Shown here one piece after another: positions 1 to 13,200 of a stretch of DNA of 64,000 bases (positions within the stretch are counted from its first letter, which is position 1; each line of letters starts with the position of its first letter). The notes under the pieces are model-generated. The model did no database searches. It was given only the letters and a program-made list of their open reading frames with translations, and was not told where the DNA came from. Origin of the DNA: Cymodocea nodosa (lineage: Eukaryota > Streptophyta > Magnoliopsida > Alismatales > Cymodoceaceae). Position numbers and translations under genes: made by a program. The DNA lies in NCBI GenBank assembly GCA_036874045.1, contig CM072342.1, forward strand, positions 4,238,501 to 4,302,500. Reading direction: 5' to 3'.

Positions 1-296
1 ATGCAATCTACCCTTGTGTATCAGCCATTTCTATTAATATCATTGAATTTGTTTTTCTTCTGTGGGAAGTGTCTTTCTCTGATTACTCTGTAACTAATGA
101 AATATCATATTAGATTATTCATTGCTTGTCATTCATGCTATAACTGTATATGCATTTTTTTGGACTATGTTGACTAGTGAATTCTTATCTTCAATCCTTG
201 TTGCTTGCTATTCAGTGATTGCAAGCTTTATTACAATTTGTGAAAGTTATTTCAAATTGGAACGATTGAGGATTTTCTTTCATTTTTTTAGTGCAG

Positions 297-3200
297 AAAT
301 GATGAGCTAAATAGAGGATATTTTGCTGACATCCAAGAATTCAACAAACACGGTGGAAAGGTAGAATATTAGTACACACTCAAGTGTGTTTCCACTCATG
401 TTTGTGTTGAAAATGATTAATCATTCCAGCACAATATGGTCTAGTCTCTCTAACTTTTCCGTGCTTTATCTTCATTTTGAAGTAGCCTTTTGTGATGCTA
501 TTAACATTCTTAGCTAAATTAAGGTATAAATATTGGTATTGTATTGAATATCTGTCCTAAGGAAAAGGAGACATATTGAGTATTTGAGTATCAATGGAAA
601 TATTAGATGATCCTTAGGTAATGAGAATCATCCTACTTTCAAAAAAATGTATTAGAAAACATCAACTAATCTTCTTTGGAACAATCAAATATGATCACAT
701 TGCCTAAAGTGACAGCCACAATCAAATTATTTTTAGTTTCATTGACAAGCACATAAGATCTAGCTGAAATTCTCTATCCTACTAGCTTGAATGCATTCAT
801 GAGCTTCTGATGAGCCAGTTAGAATTTGCCACCATTGAATGAGATGCTGGAAGCTCCTAGTGAATGCTCATGAAGATTTGAGTTTGTTGACAAGACAGTT
901 GTGTACACTAATATAGAGAAATAAGTTAATCAAATGGGAACTCAATGTCAAAAACACAAAACTTCATGGCATTGGAAGTGATGAAGGTAGAACTTGTGAA
1001 AGTAATGTTATCATATTATAGAAAATACAATCATCATAATTTCTTGTTATTACCCCACTACTGTGTATGCTCCATAACATTGTTTAGTGAGAAAATAGAA
1101 ATGGGTGGGAGCTATATAGACTAACGAGTCTATACTAGACTACCACATAAGTGTTTTTTAATTTCAAAGAAGTTTAATTTCTCTTGCTTTTAGTAGGCAA
1201 TGAACACCCATCTTTTGTACCAGACAGGAGTAGAGTACATATTCCCCTCTCCCTTTCTTCTGGGCCTCCTCTACTAGCCAACCTAGGATGGCAGCTCATC
1301 ACTTCCGAGCAGGGCCCTTGTTGGAACTCCTACTATCATCCGGACTTTCCCATGATCACTGTTCCAGAGCTATCACTGCCCAATTTTTTTGGCATCCTTC
1401 TTATTGTCGGCAATGCCAGTCTGGTTTGCTAGGAAAATATTTGCTCTACTGTTGTTTCTGCTTTCCTCCAACTTACTAATGCTCAAAAGTGGAAAACACA
1501 TGAAATAGTGGGTATATTAAGGAAATTGTTCTTTTTTCCATGAAATATTTTTCTCCATGGGATATTTATAGCTCAACAACTATAATTTTAAATTTTGCAT
1601 TTATATTCTGTTATTTTTATGCAATTAACACAGGTTGCAGTTACAAATAAAACAATTATACCATCTGTTGTTGCTGCAAAGTTCCCTGATTTGGAAGTAA
1701 GCTCTCATGATGGTAGAAGCTTTAAGCTTCCAATCAGTTGTGCAGAAAATGAGAATAAATTAAACATTCCTTGTGCAACGTTGGTATGCCTGTCCTTTCG
1801 TGCAAGCTCTCAGGTATTTGAGTTTTTGCATTTGAACTATGTATTAACAACACTTGTAGATCAAACAGTAACTACTTGCAGTTTTTTCTTAAATAAGACC
1901 AAGCATGATCCCACAGGAAAATAGTTTTTCTGTGCTTTTTGAGTAGATCTTTTGACAACTCATCTGTGCATCGGCATTAGCCTTTTGTGTTGTCCCAAGT
2001 ATTCTTTAGCAGTGATACGAAATATCATTGAAGAAGAGAAAAAGCACTTATGTGGGTGTGGAGTGGATGGAAAGGGCATCCATCAGGTTAATGGTTGTGG
2101 AGTGGTCTTGAGTTTTTACTTGCTCTTAATTATAACAACTCATGCACTATCCATCCCCATTTGATTTCAGTGTGCTAGTAACAATTTAGTACTTGAGATA
2201 CGCATCTCATGTCAACTTGCTTATCATCATTTTCTATAGTTCTTTTTTGCATTAACATGTGTTCCACATGTTCATTATTGTCGAAATTCCAACTTAAAGT
2301 CAATCGAGAATAAATAAATAAATGTATCATGTATAAGGTTCAATCTTGTCTCTACTTTTATTAATATGAGACTTTTTTAACATTCTCCCTCGCTTATGGT
2401 TTATTTATATTTTTATAAATGTCTACGGGCAGATGTGTGTAAACTAATTTTGATATTATGTTGAAATTCTGATTCAAAACTAATTGATAATGAATGAAAA
2501 GATTCATCATATATAAGGTTTAATCTTGTTCCTACTTTTACCAATATAAGATTTTTCTAACAGTCGTTACTTGATGTATCATACCACATCATGTTTAAGG
2601 ATAAATTTGGGTGAATTAGAAATGATTCCTTCGCTGTTACTGTTGATCTAATTGTGGTGGTTAACATTTATGAGGAGGAGGAGGAGAGAGAAGAGGAAGA
2701 ACTACAAGAATGTAAGAAAAGAAGAGATGACACCATAAGTAACAACTATGCCTTAGGAAAATCAATCCACATACTATAATTTAGATTCTGATTAAACCAT
2801 AGGTTGTACATGTTGAATGATGGATGTACACAAAGAAACTCAATTTAAGATTAAAAAAAAAACAGACTGTACAAAGAAACGATATTGCTTTATTCATTTG
2901 TGAACTCCAACTTCATAGGCGTCTTTGTACCTGGACTTTTTCAATTTTATTTTTTTACCATTTCCTTTCCATGAACAGATAATGACAAAGTCATGGAGGG
3001 GTCCTTTCTTGGATGCTTTCAGTGCTTCAGGGAAGACACAAACTTATCAGGTGATTATCCAGATACATTTAAAGACTCTGAGCACCTGCTAGCCTAAATC
3101 TTTTATGTTGCTGTTAACATCTGTCATTTATAAAGCATGGTTTCGAAGGATTTGGGTATTATTTTCTTTTATGGGTCATTTATCATTACCGTAGAAGTAG

Positions 3201-6200
3201 GTTTGCAGTCTCATGATACTTTTTTAGAAAAGTTTCAAGTGCCGCATAGCTGACTGTAAAAAGTTATGCATATTTATAATTTTCAGTCTTTTTGCAATTC
3301 ACCTACACAACAGTTAAAATGCTAACATGTAGAATTGTTATTTATCTATTATTTAGTAGGTGTATCTAAAATACCATAAGCTTATCATGCAGTCTGAAAT
3401 GTCAAACTATTTGAAGATATCACCATTATTCATTTGAGCACATAGTACCATTCATACATTGATAATGGTTATAAGGCCAAAAATCCTAAGAAGAGGCTTC
3501 TAAATGGGATTGTAAACATCACTGTCTTTTTCCTGAGCGGTAAGCAACAATTTCATTAATAAAGAGAAACGTGAAGGCTACAACTTATCTAGGAGATTAT
3601 CAAAAGGGAAAACAACCAAGAGGACCAAAAGGAAAGCAAGCAACATTGACTCATCTAAAGTCGATCCCCCACCACATGGGGGAAACGCACCTACGAGGGC
3701 ATCAACATTGCTAGGCAACCTCTCATAACCTCATTATCATTTGACTCCAATGCTATCCTCCTCAATCCATGTAATGATCGCCATTGCCAAATGTGCACCC
3801 CAATGATGAAACATTCGCCTGTTTCCACCTCAGTCACCTATATCACCACATGATTACGGGAAGAAGGAACCTTATTGTCTTCCTGTGCCCTTGCAAGGAT
3901 GGACCTGGGCATAAGACCTCCTATGAAACATCCATTGTAAATATATGTTAGCTCACCTTGCCTTTAATTGACTAGATCTTTTGTTGGATCTAGTTGATTA
4001 AAAATATATATTTAACGATTTTAAATATTTTCCTTTTCCAAAAAACTTAAATATAATTTTTTATGGAATACTATTAAAATATACATAATTATCGAAATAT
4101 ATAATTATATATATATTAATGAAATATACATATTAGTATTATTATACCTTATATTTTCATGTTATTATTTGAATGTTATTAGGAAAATAATAAAGTTAAA
4201 AGTGTATATAATTATTATCAAATATGAATAAATATATATAGAACATACTTAGAAAAATAAAACTTAAATATTTTAATAAGTGCCTAGATTCCTTGGCTTA
4301 TTGTGAGGGTGTCTTAAAAAGTATTTCCAAAATGAAGAATGTTTACCCATTCCCATTTTCATGTTATCATAGTTTTAGAGGTTCAATGAGATCAAGAAAT
4401 TGACATGGGTAAATTATCAAGTGGTTTGTTTTAAAACCATCAATATTTCTTCTAAGATGGAAGGTTAACAACTTATAAGGATAAACCTTAAATGGAATAT
4501 GTGAGAACACAAGAGAAGGTGGTAGTAGATTGATATTAACTAAACACAATGCTTCTATATATAGATGCTACAAGGATATGATCATCATAACACTAGCAAT
4601 GTTTGATTAAACCTACTACGCGCATAACTCTAATACATTATTTACTCAAATACTTTCTCTCAAGCTAAAGCATCCAATTTGCAAGAGATTTTATAAAAAA
4701 TTTAATATAGTTGGAAAACGATGGATACATAAAGAAACATAAAAAATTAGTTATTATGATAGTAATAACAAAAGGTAGTAATAATTGTTATAGTAGAAGT
4801 AGTAGAAATAGAAATAATTTGAGATAAATTTAAAAAGATCTACATCTCGAACAATAGTAGATGAATCATTAGATGATATAGTTCAAGAGAGTAAAACAGA
4901 AACAAATGTGGTCTATCCTAAAGAAATAGGTAGATAGATGTGATCTAGTTTCATGATTTTGTTGTGATATTTTCCTTCTCTTTTTTTAGATCACCATTTT
5001 TTATAAACTCCCTTTTTAATTTCCTTGTTTTCTTTTTTTACACATAATTTATTTTCTTCCATCAAACTTCTTTTTGTTTTCCTCCATTTTCTCTCTTTGC
5101 CCTTTCTCTCCCTCTCCTTTCTCTTTTTCTTTCCCTTTTTTTTTACCATATTGCAAATTGCAATCCCTCTCCTTTTATTTCTCCTCTTTTTTCCTCTATT
5201 GAGTTTCCTGCCCCCCTCTCTCTCCTTTTTTCCTTTATCCTTTTATTTCTAACTTGCAACGTTGGCGGCAATGATGACATAGCTTGTAGGTGAGCACAAG
5301 AATGATGCAAGCAAGGCCCCACAATGGGTGCCGATAGTGGAGATCGGGTACAAATTGTGGGTGAAGCAGTGGTGGAGAGGAGTTGAAATCCCCAGCGGTG
5401 GTAGTGGATTGGTTTGATGGCTGTGTTTTTGGACGACGGCAGGTGGTGGCTATCCTAAGGTTTTAGGATAGGGAGAGGGGCTTCAACACGTGAGGGGCGC
5501 TGACGACCTAGAAGCTAAATCGTTAGTGATTGAGAGGAGACCGGTGGCTAAAGTTTCCTTCTTATTTGATTCTCTTATACTTTTTGAACCTTTAAAACCT
5601 AAGTATTAATACCATGTAAAAAAATAAGAGTTGGTGGAATAGATTGATGTTGACAAAATACAATGCCTCTATATATAGAGGCTACAAATATCTGATCATT
5701 GTAATACTAGCAATGTAGAATTAAATATAATCTTAATACATTATTTACTCTAACAAATATTAATATTGTATTTCAGGGTGCGTTTTTTCCCTCGTCCAAA
5801 TTCTGCCTGTAATTGAACTTTTTGTCGTAGGTTTCTGTTGAATACTGAAATCACACAAGTGTTTAATCTTTCTGTTTGGGTTAATCCAGGGATGCTTCTT
5901 TGGATGATCTTATTTAAATATCGACTATTTTAAATCTTTTTGTCAGGTGTCTTTCGTAGACTCTTGGTTCTTGTCATTGAGTCCAATCAAGCGGTTGATG
6001 CTCCGGATAATGGATAAATCTAGCAATCCACAGGAGCGGATAGTTTATTCCTTTGGTGACCATTATGATTTCAGGAAGAAGCTTAACATATTGAATCTTC
6101 TTACTGGGTACGATGCCCTCCCTTATCTCTATATTATTCTACTGTAATTCGAAGTTCAAGATGAAATTTGTTCTTGCCTATATTGCAGGTATGCCTTTCT

Positions 6201-6306
6201 TCTTGATAGGCTTGGGCGAATCAGGTGGCAAGGTTTTGGATTGGCTTCCCAGGAAGAAATATCATCACTTCTATCGTCCACTTCTTTTCTCTTGGAAGAG
6301 AAATGA
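297..6306 (+). CDS. ATP10: ATP10-like mitochondrial ATP synthase assembly factor (5' partial)
   Basis: ATP10 proteins assist assembly of the membrane Fo sector of mitochondrial ATP synthase. Five coding exons are visible: 297-360, 1634-1813, 2979-3050, 5947-6107 and 6189-6306 (TGA at 6304-6306). All internal junctions are GT-AG and phases are continuous (the first exon starts with one base of a split codon). The product reads NDELNRGYFADIQEFNKHGGK, then a block ending LVCLSFRASSQ, then VSFVDSWFLSLSPIKRLMLR, YSFGDHYDFRKK and finally LLDRLGRIRWQGFGLAS; these blocks match what I know of plant ATP10-domain proteins. The N-terminus with its targeting peptide lies left of the window. Bases 1-296 look like intron. 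The 2.9-kb fourth intron (3051-5946) carries a decayed retroelement. Family assignment is confident; the symbol rests on homology only. Confidence 0.88.
2281..2568. repeat. Direct repeat pair of about 110 bp inside ATP10 intron
   Basis: Two diverged copies of the same stretch lie 180 bp apart, at about 2281-2392 and 2461-2568. Both run from an (T)TGAAATTC start through an ATAAGGTT(C/T)AATCTTGT core to a TAAGA/GACTTTTT(C)TAACA end. The spacing and sequence style suggest retroelement debris rather than gene sequence. No coding capacity is seen. Confidence 0.55.
3530..3930. repeat. GC-richer block in ATP10 intron, probably decayed transposon
   Basis: This 400-bp block is clearly richer in GC than the flanking intron. 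Its minus-strand translation is broken by stops but has stretches that resemble the degraded tail of a plant LINE-type element. No terminal repeats were found. It is interpreted as repeat debris and the class is uncertain. Confidence 0.3.
4505..5755 (-). mobile_element. Decayed Copia-like LTR retroelement, non-autonomous
   Basis: Two related segments, about 4505-4680 and 5615-5755, share a central core containing CTCTATATATAGA(G)GCTACAA-type sequence and an end reading TTATTTACTC. On the minus strand the right segment starts TGTTAGAGTAAATAATG and ends TTTTACA, immediately followed by TGGTATTAATAC. This resembles the initiator-tRNA-Met primer site (TGGTATCAGAGC) that follows plant Copia 5' LTRs. 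I therefore read it as a minus-oriented LTR element with LTRs of about 140 bp and an interior of less than 1 kb. The interior has no intact gag or pol frame; it holds a pyrimidine-rich tract (about 5025-5250) and a GC-richer block (5255-5560). The left LTR boundary is unclear. It sits in the fourth ATP10 intron. Confidence 0.5.
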
Positions 6307-8377
6307 ACCGTCTGCAGCATATCATGACGCAAGCTATTGTTTGGTCGTAGACATATTTGAGGCAGCGGAATATTTTTGAAAATTTTGGATCTAACTTGAA
6401 ATTATGAAGTCGAAGTGATGCTACGAATTTGAATCTAAACTAGTCCAGTTGGCTTTGCAACGAAACTAGAGGTCTCACAAGAATTGATTAGCTGAATTAG
6501 TATTGTTTAACACCATAATGTGTATCTTGATGGTGTATAAACATTCACGACCTACTTTAATCGTTAGTTTGAATTCGCACGCTAATTCCTTGATTTTACA
6601 AAAACAACAATACTATTGAATTTTAATTAATAAATCTTCTGAGACGTAAATTTCAACCTATAGATAAGATCAAAACCAACCATCGGAAACGCAAACGTGC
6701 AAGCGTCAGTTGGTCCATGCCCGCTTTGACTAGTCCGGATGGGCATCGATCAATGAACTGTATTCTCTTTTTTTATTGGCAAGGTGTGATTGTATTCTTA
6801 TTTAAATCTATTTTCTGGCGGTGTCCATGTGGTCAATCTTCGGCCCGAAATTCTTGATAGGGTTCCCATCTATCTACGTAGTTAAGTGCGTGGATATACT
6901 CCAAATCATTAAAATATGAAGAGTATCTGGGGTAAAAGTACTCTGGAGAGCATTTTCTCTCCCGTGGCTTGGAAACACGTCCAGGTCCTTGTCCTCTTCC
7001 GGCATCGCTCGCAGCCAAAACCACTCACGGGTTTCCTTCCGTTTTCGTGGAAGAATCCCACGTTCACGTCCCCATCACAAGAATAAGCTCTGGCTTGGAA
7101 TCGGATGAAAACGAACCCAACAATCAATAATTATTGATTAGTTACATGCTCCGATATTGATTTACTTCCGCCTAGGCGGTACCAGCATTATTATATATAT
7201 CGATTGGCTGGTGGTGTGGAGCTGGTCCACACGGGTCCTCCTCCTCCTCCTGTGGGACTTGCATATTTTCTACCACCGAAAATATATAGTCGGTCGTCCG
7301 TGGCCCGTCGCCTTCGTTCGAGGAAGACTGAAAGATCGTCTCTTTGACTCAGAGGTCTTATGATTTCTGCGCCTGCCAAATGCCAGTCTTCTTTTAATTA
7401 CAATGCGTATTTTTACGGAAATGGTGTTATTTTTAATCGGCACGCCTTCATGCATGGGTTAATTTTAAGAGATATTTGTCGAATACATTCCTCGCTCTTC
7501 TAGAAATTTTCGATGTTACGGAGAAGTTAATTAACTTCCCGTGTGAAAAAGTTTCGTATTAGAAAATGTTACGACAGAACCTCGACTGATACTTGAAGTG
7601 AAGAGACGGTGAAGAGATCTTGCACGCCTCACTCACATTCAAAGATCCCATTAATCAATTGTACATATGTACTCGCATTCAAAGATTATTTACATCATCT
7701 GCCACGACTTCCACTTTGGCTCGCGCCTGCAAATCTGCAACTCTGTCTGTTGGTGACGTTCGTATTTTCCTTGTCATGATCTGGATAAGAAAATTTTCTT
7801 TGATTATGAATAAGATAAACATCAGTTGTGCAGTGAGACGTTCATTGTGACCTGAATATGGATTATTACTTTTCTCAAAGAACAGAACATAAATTATTTG
7901 TGACTTGTATATATTCATATGGGTATTTTTCCTTCAACATTTATAGTCTTAAGTATATTGATGTAAAATTCAATTGGGAGTTCAAGAAATCAAGGTGATG
8001 CATTAATTTTAAAGGTTATGATAATTAAGTCATGTAATAGCAGATCATACTACATATTTATATGGTCTGTCACTTTGTTTTGGAGAATATACCATCAACT
8101 TGCATTTTTTTGCAAGATTAAATTGTTCTGCGTATATTTCAAATCTTTTGATTTTTAATAATGGTGAATAATTTCCTCAACACTCACATATAAGATCTCA
8201 TTTATGATTTACCAGCAACCTGCTTCTACTGCACACACCCTTTGGGCTTTGGGGTTTATTCCTTTCGTCTGGTCCATTCTAGATCCGCAGCTAATTTTAA
8301 ATATATAGTTAATATAATAACTATATATGACGTCATTGTAAGTATATATGACGTCGACTGATTACTTCTTACTGGTT
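6307..8377. other. Intergenic region between convergent ATP10 and MFS genes
   Basis: About 2.1 kb separates the 3' ends of two convergent genes. There is no open frame that looks like a gene. A moderately GC-rich stretch at about 6830-7380 gives several overlapping short frames on both strands with no recognisable product. A pair of TGACGTC motifs lies near 8328-8356. Confidence 0.5.
8328..8356. promoter_or_regulatory. Paired TGACGTC (bZIP/CRE-type) motifs
   Basis: TGACGTCA, a perfect palindrome, is at 8328-8335 and TGACGTCG at 8349-8356. Both are preceded by ATATA and they are 21 bp apart, about two helical turns. TGACG is the core bound by plant TGA-type bZIP factors. The location just past the stop codon of the minus-strand MFS gene, probably in its 3' UTR, is unusual for a regulatory site, so function is uncertain. 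Confidence 0.3.
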
Positions 8378-10225
8378 TCAGTCGACATCACTCCCCCTCC
8401 CCTTCGTCGCCGGGACTTCTTCCTCTCCTTTACCGTTCGCCGGCGGCGGCGAACCCAACTGGGTCTCTGACGGGGCCTGGCGAAACCTGGCGTAAATGTC
8501 GCCCTGGTAGAACTTCCGGGTCCTCCAGACCAAGAGCATGGACACCAACGCCGCGAAGAAGGTCGCCGCAGTGATGATGAGAAAGGAAAGTTTAAAGCAC
8601 TGGACTCCAATGCACGTCAGCTCCCTCTTCCCGGTGGTGCTCTTGTGGACAATTCCCCGGTGCTTCAGCTTCTCTGTCTCGACGTCGTAGAGGTGCCCCG
8701 CCACCCTGACGTTCAAGAGGTAGGAGCCCACAGGGCTGGCCGCAGAGCCCATGTTGTACAAGGTGGAGTAGTACTTGAGCCCGAATATCTCCGAGATGAT
8801 GGCGTAGATGAGCGGCCACTGCGCCCCGAAGCAGAAGCCGATGATGATGGACGCGATGTAGAGGGAGTCCTTTACACCGAAGGCGATGAGCAGGTGGCCG
8901 ACGCAGGACAGGAGGAAGACGAATGTCATGGCTAGCGGGCGTGGGAACCTGTACTTGGAGAGGAAGATCTCGGAGGCGAAGCCGGCCGTGACACGGCCGC
9001 AGTAGTTCCATATGCTGATGAGGGAGACGAAGGTGCTTATGGATTTCTTGGGGTAGCCCAGGGATTCTCCTATCTGACCCATGTTGTCGATGGCCGTCAG
9101 GGTGCCGCCCAGGCCGAAGATGCTGGCGATGAAGAGGATGTGCATGTCGACACTCACCAGCGCCTGGAGAATGTTGTAGTCCTCCCCTCTCCTCGGTGGC
9201 TTGAACATGGTAATGATTCTCGAAACCAGAGTTTTCTTCTTCTCCTCCTTCTTCTCGTCGTCTGGTAAGTCTGATGAGTTGGTCGCCTCCAATGCCTGTG
9301 GTGGTGGTGGTGGTGGTGGAAGAGATTCGACGGCCGGCGGAGTCCCGTCGATGGCGATGGAGACGGGGTTAGTGGAAAGGGCAAGAGACCTCTTACGCCA
9401 GAGAGCGATCTCTTCAACGACAACAACGGCGAGAGGGAGGAAGAGGAGGATGAGGACGACGGCAGCACTGGCGCTGTACTCGGCGTGAGAGAAGGTGAGC
9501 TCATTCTGAACGACAATCATGACCATAAGGTAGCCGGCGAAGGCGATGGATATGTAGAGGAAGGAGTAGAACACCTTGAGCTCGTTGGCCGGGCGGACCA
9601 CCGGCATGATCCTGATGGTGCGGAGGAAGACAATGGATATGGCGGCGGGAAGCCAGGCGATGAGAAGAACCAGAGACTTGGAATCGTCGGTGTAGAAGGC
9701 CAGGTAGAGCTGAGTGATGATGGCACCGCTCAGACCCACGAAGCCTTTCAGCAACCCAAGCACGATCCCCCGGCTCTCCGGGAAGTTCTTGACGCAGGTC
9801 ACCAGAGAGCCGGTGTTGGCGAAGGACTGGGAGTTGGCGCCGACGCAGATGTACACGCACATCATCCACAGCTTGGGCCTGGCAACGCCGCCGGTGATGG
9901 CGAGGTAGATCATGAAGTAGCCACCGAAGTTCATTACAGCGCCGATGAAGAGTACTACCCAGGGCGGGGTAACCTCGTTGATGAGGCCGGAGAGGACGCC
10001 GACGTTGGCGCCGAGGTCCTTGAAGAAGCTGATGGTATTAAGGGTCTGCTGGTCGTAGTCTAGGGCGGTCTTGATGTCCTTGGAGTAGATACCGAAGAGG
10101 TAGGTCGCGCCAGAAGCCGCCATGATGAGGAACGACGCGAACACCATGAACCACCGCCCCCGGACGATCTGGATGGCCAGCTTCAGTGGGTGCATTTTGT
10201 CGTCTCCAACGCCGGCGAACACCAT
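8378..10225 (-). CDS. Nodulin-like major facilitator superfamily transporter
   Basis: A single uninterrupted frame of 615 codons starting at ATG 10225. It has about twelve hydrophobic segments. The N-terminal half begins [21 protein letters not shown] and has [20 protein letters not shown] and [15 protein letters not shown], which are hallmarks of the plant nodulin-like MFS domain (proteins often annotated NFD4-like). A cytoplasmic loop near residues 265-330 contains a run of prolines and an acidic/lysine-rich patch. The second half carries [21 protein letters not shown] and ends in a hydrophilic tail. These proteins sit in membranes and their substrates are mostly unknown, so no substrate is assigned. 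The gene is GC-rich and intronless, unlike its AT-rich neighbours. Many long frames on the opposite strand are by-products of this composition. Confidence 0.93.
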   Translation of the reverse strand: MVFAGVGDDKMHPLKLAIQIVRGRWFMVFASFLIMAASGATYLFGIYSKDIKTALDYDQQTLNTISFFKDLGANVGVLSGLINEVTPPWVVLFIGAVMNFGGYFMIYLAITGGVARPKLWMMCVYICVGANSQSFANTGSLVTCVKNFPESRGIVLGLLKGFVGLSGAIITQLYLAFYTDDSKSLVLLIAWLPAAISIVFLRTIRIMPVVRPANELKVFYSFLYISIAFAGYLMVMIVVQNELTFSHAEYSASAAVVLILLFLPLAVVVVEEIALWRKRSLALSTNPVSIAIDGTPPAVESLPPPPPPPQALEATNSSDLPDDEKKEEKKKTLVSRIITMFKPPRRGEDYNILQALVSVDMHILFIASIFGLGGTLTAIDNMGQIGESLGYPKKSISTFVSLISIWNYCGRVTAGFASEIFLSKYRFPRPLAMTFVFLLSCVGHLLIAFGVKDSLYIASIIIGFCFGAQWPLIYAIISEIFGLKYYSTLYNMGSAASPVGSYLLNVRVAGHLYDVETEKLKHRGIVHKSTTGKRELTCIGVQCFKLSFLIITAATFFAALVSMLLVWRTRKFYQGDIYARFRQAPSETQLGSPPPANGKGEEEVPATKGRGSDVD

Positions 10226-13200
10226 CGTCCCTGGTATAAATGTTATATATTATTGGTAGGGAAAGAGAGGAAGGAAGAGAACAACAAGGCGATGATGATG
10301 ATGAGGTGGGTAGGGATAAATCATAAATAAGATGGGCGAGAGCAGAGAAACCAGAGCGCCCTGTGGTCAATCGAATCGATCCATGTGTGCCATCTGTGAT
10401 GAACACCGAGTCCACTCGGTCCAGTACATGGCTGGCTGGCACATGTCGGACGTAAGGATGGTTTCGATCGACCGATCTGCTGGTGACGTGGTTCTTTGAA
10501 GGAGCACCATGAACATAAATTATTTAACACGAGTGAGCTGGACGGCGGAAGCTGTGGATGCATGTCTACGGTTGAATTTGACCGTTGTCTCTTTTCCACG
10601 GTATAGTACACGTGACGGATGAAAGCACACCTACTCTTCATGGTTCGCTGGATCGTAATCATTTGCCATGCATATTACAACAAATTTATCTTCTTCCTTT
10701 TTACGATGAAAAGAAGTATAGATTAAAGATAGCAAACTTAAGCTATGAAATCATAGCCCGAGTAAAAGGAATGCAAATTAAAGTTTGGCAAAAGATAGAA
10801 TTTAGGGTAGAAAATACCGTAACAAAAGAGAAGTGGTAAAAAATCCAAAAACATAGAAAATTAAATGTTTTCGTCGTCCACCGTATCGGCCCAGGTGTCA
10901 GGAGGAGTTTCTGACAGATTTGCTGTTGATCACAAAATTATCTATCTAATGTTGTAAACATCTATGACTAAATTTATCGTAGACATCAACGGTTATATTT
11001 TTCTGTGATCTAAATTTGATTGTGGGTGTCTATTCGATGGTATAAGATGCATGATTTAATGACATCAAATGTTGTAATTCAAAGTTACTTGAATAAATAT
11101 TTATTTAACGTTGATTGAATTTTAGTACTTCACTTATCAGTTGTTCCCCTGGTCAGGACTGCACCATGTTTAATTATTTTCGTTTGAAGGGCAGCCGAGG
11201 AAGGGGAGAACGATGATGGGAAGGGCATGGATACCAGCAGTGAAATTTTCGAGGGGTATACCAACAACATTCAATAATACGAACATCCAAATCGAGCCAC
11301 CACCAGAACAACAGTTCGATTGTATCTGCAATTCTCATAAAAAATTATGTTTTCAATGAATTCATTCATGGGTGTGACCAAGAAGAAAGCACGGACTTGC
11401 CACATGCATCCATCAAGGACAGGGAAAGGAAATCCTTCTCCTGGCCAATGGAGAACGATGGATAAATTAAAGCTTTCGGACGGATCATTCAAAGTTTGCT
11501 AATTAGAGAATAATTCATTCACTTTTGTCAGTGCATGGAATTGGCGTCAACGTCGTTGGCTTTCCTCATGTATGTAGATAAGGCACTTAAAATCAATTCA
11601 TGATAAGTGACCATATTTAATATAAAAGTTTTCTTCCCATTGTCAACATAAAACTAATCTAACAGGATCTGCAGCCGATTCTCCACAACCACTGCAATGA
11701 AGTACAGGAAAAGAAGAAGAATCTATCTTCTCCTTTTCTCTCCCTTTTTACTTGTGGTTGTGGAAGTACTGAAGGGGGACCGCAAAGTCATGACAACAAC
11801 ACTACAACTATTCATGGGACCGAGCTCAAGGTACGCATGCATGTGGTAGATCATGGATGAAGTGAAAAGCCTATGCCCAGAAAAAGAACCAGAGATCTCC
11901 AAATGTTAAAAAGGCTTTACTCCATCTATAATACCATATGTTATGTCAAAAGGGAATTTACCTATAACATATATCAAGTCAGAAAGATGGAAAATTTTGT
12001 TTCGTGAACTCGTCATGTACATGTCCATTTAAACGTGAAAAATCACCCTTTAAAATTATGGGTAAAAATTAAAAGAACAGTGAGGAGAAAGTGGAAGGAA
12101 AGGAGAGCATGAGCTGGAGAGAGAGAAAGTGAAAACGAAATAGAAGAAAATTGAAAGAATATCGGATGAAGAATGTAATATTCATCTGCAATATTTTATG
12201 GGCATTTTAATTTTACTTTTGGTAAATAGATGAGAACATGTGTAAACTTTCTACTGTGAAAAAATAAAGTAGAAAATGTCCAAAAGGAATAAACAAAAAT
12301 GAAGGTGTTCACGTGACATTCATGTAGCCATACCAAAATCACAATCAAAACTTGGAACTCCCATGATCATTTTCATGTAAAACATCATAAAATAGAAGGG
12401 GTCATAAGTGTGTTTATTTAATCAATATTGTAATTTAATTATATAATATAAAATAAAAACATTACATTAAGATTATCACTCCAAAAAATAACTCCATGTT
12501 AGTTGATTTACTCAGAAGGATTCCTTACATGGGTATTGGGAGGTTTTTCTAGGGATTCCTCTACATTTATAATAATGTAATTAATTAATATTTGGGTCAT
12601 GCATGCTCTTACCAACAACCGTTCCTCTTAAAGCCGGAGGGGAGGACTCATGATGCAAGGCTGGATGATGTCTTTTTAAGGGCTGCTTGTCCAAAGCATT
12701 TCCTCCGATATCATCGAACTGGTCATAACAATAACTTGCATACAACTCCTTCGGTAAAAGGACCCTTAACGTGATGTTCAGATATTAGTTTAAAAGTGCA
12801 ATTGAGTGCAGGTATCCAAGCGGATCACCAAGTTTACATAACCCTGAAGTGTCTGTGAATCATGCAAAAACTAATCTGCCAAAATTAACTCCGTTTCAGT
12901 TTAATTTCTGTGACCTCCATGAGAGCTATATCAAGTAGGAGTTCGTCCGAATCCTGAGTCCACAAGTATGTTGCAAACGATGAGTGTACGTACCTCAGGC
13001 TCTGGTCTACCTTCAGAAGCACCTCCAACACCACAAGCATATAAGGCAAATCAAAATATAAGGCATGATATTTCATACCCTACTTCTTGTGCGTGTATGT
13101 GTGTGTGTGTATGTGGAGATAGGGGGGGGACGACACAGGTTCACGTTCTTTTCTTATTTCGTTGCCAGATAACTTTGTATTCAGGACAAAATGATTTCGT

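Noticed and set aside
1184..1479. Overlapping frames in ATP10 intron, considered as an extra exon
   Set aside because: The protein is continuous without it, the frames match nothing I recognise, and the block looks like repeat debris.
5025..5252. 75-codon frame rich in F, L, S and P
   Set aside because: It is the translation of a pyrimidine-rich low-complexity tract inside an intron and a retroelement remnant.
9485..10063. 192-codon plus-strand frame opposite the MFS gene
   Set aside because: It is the antisense shadow of a GC-rich coding sequence. The minus-strand frame has clear transporter motifs and this one has only charged low-complexity sequence.
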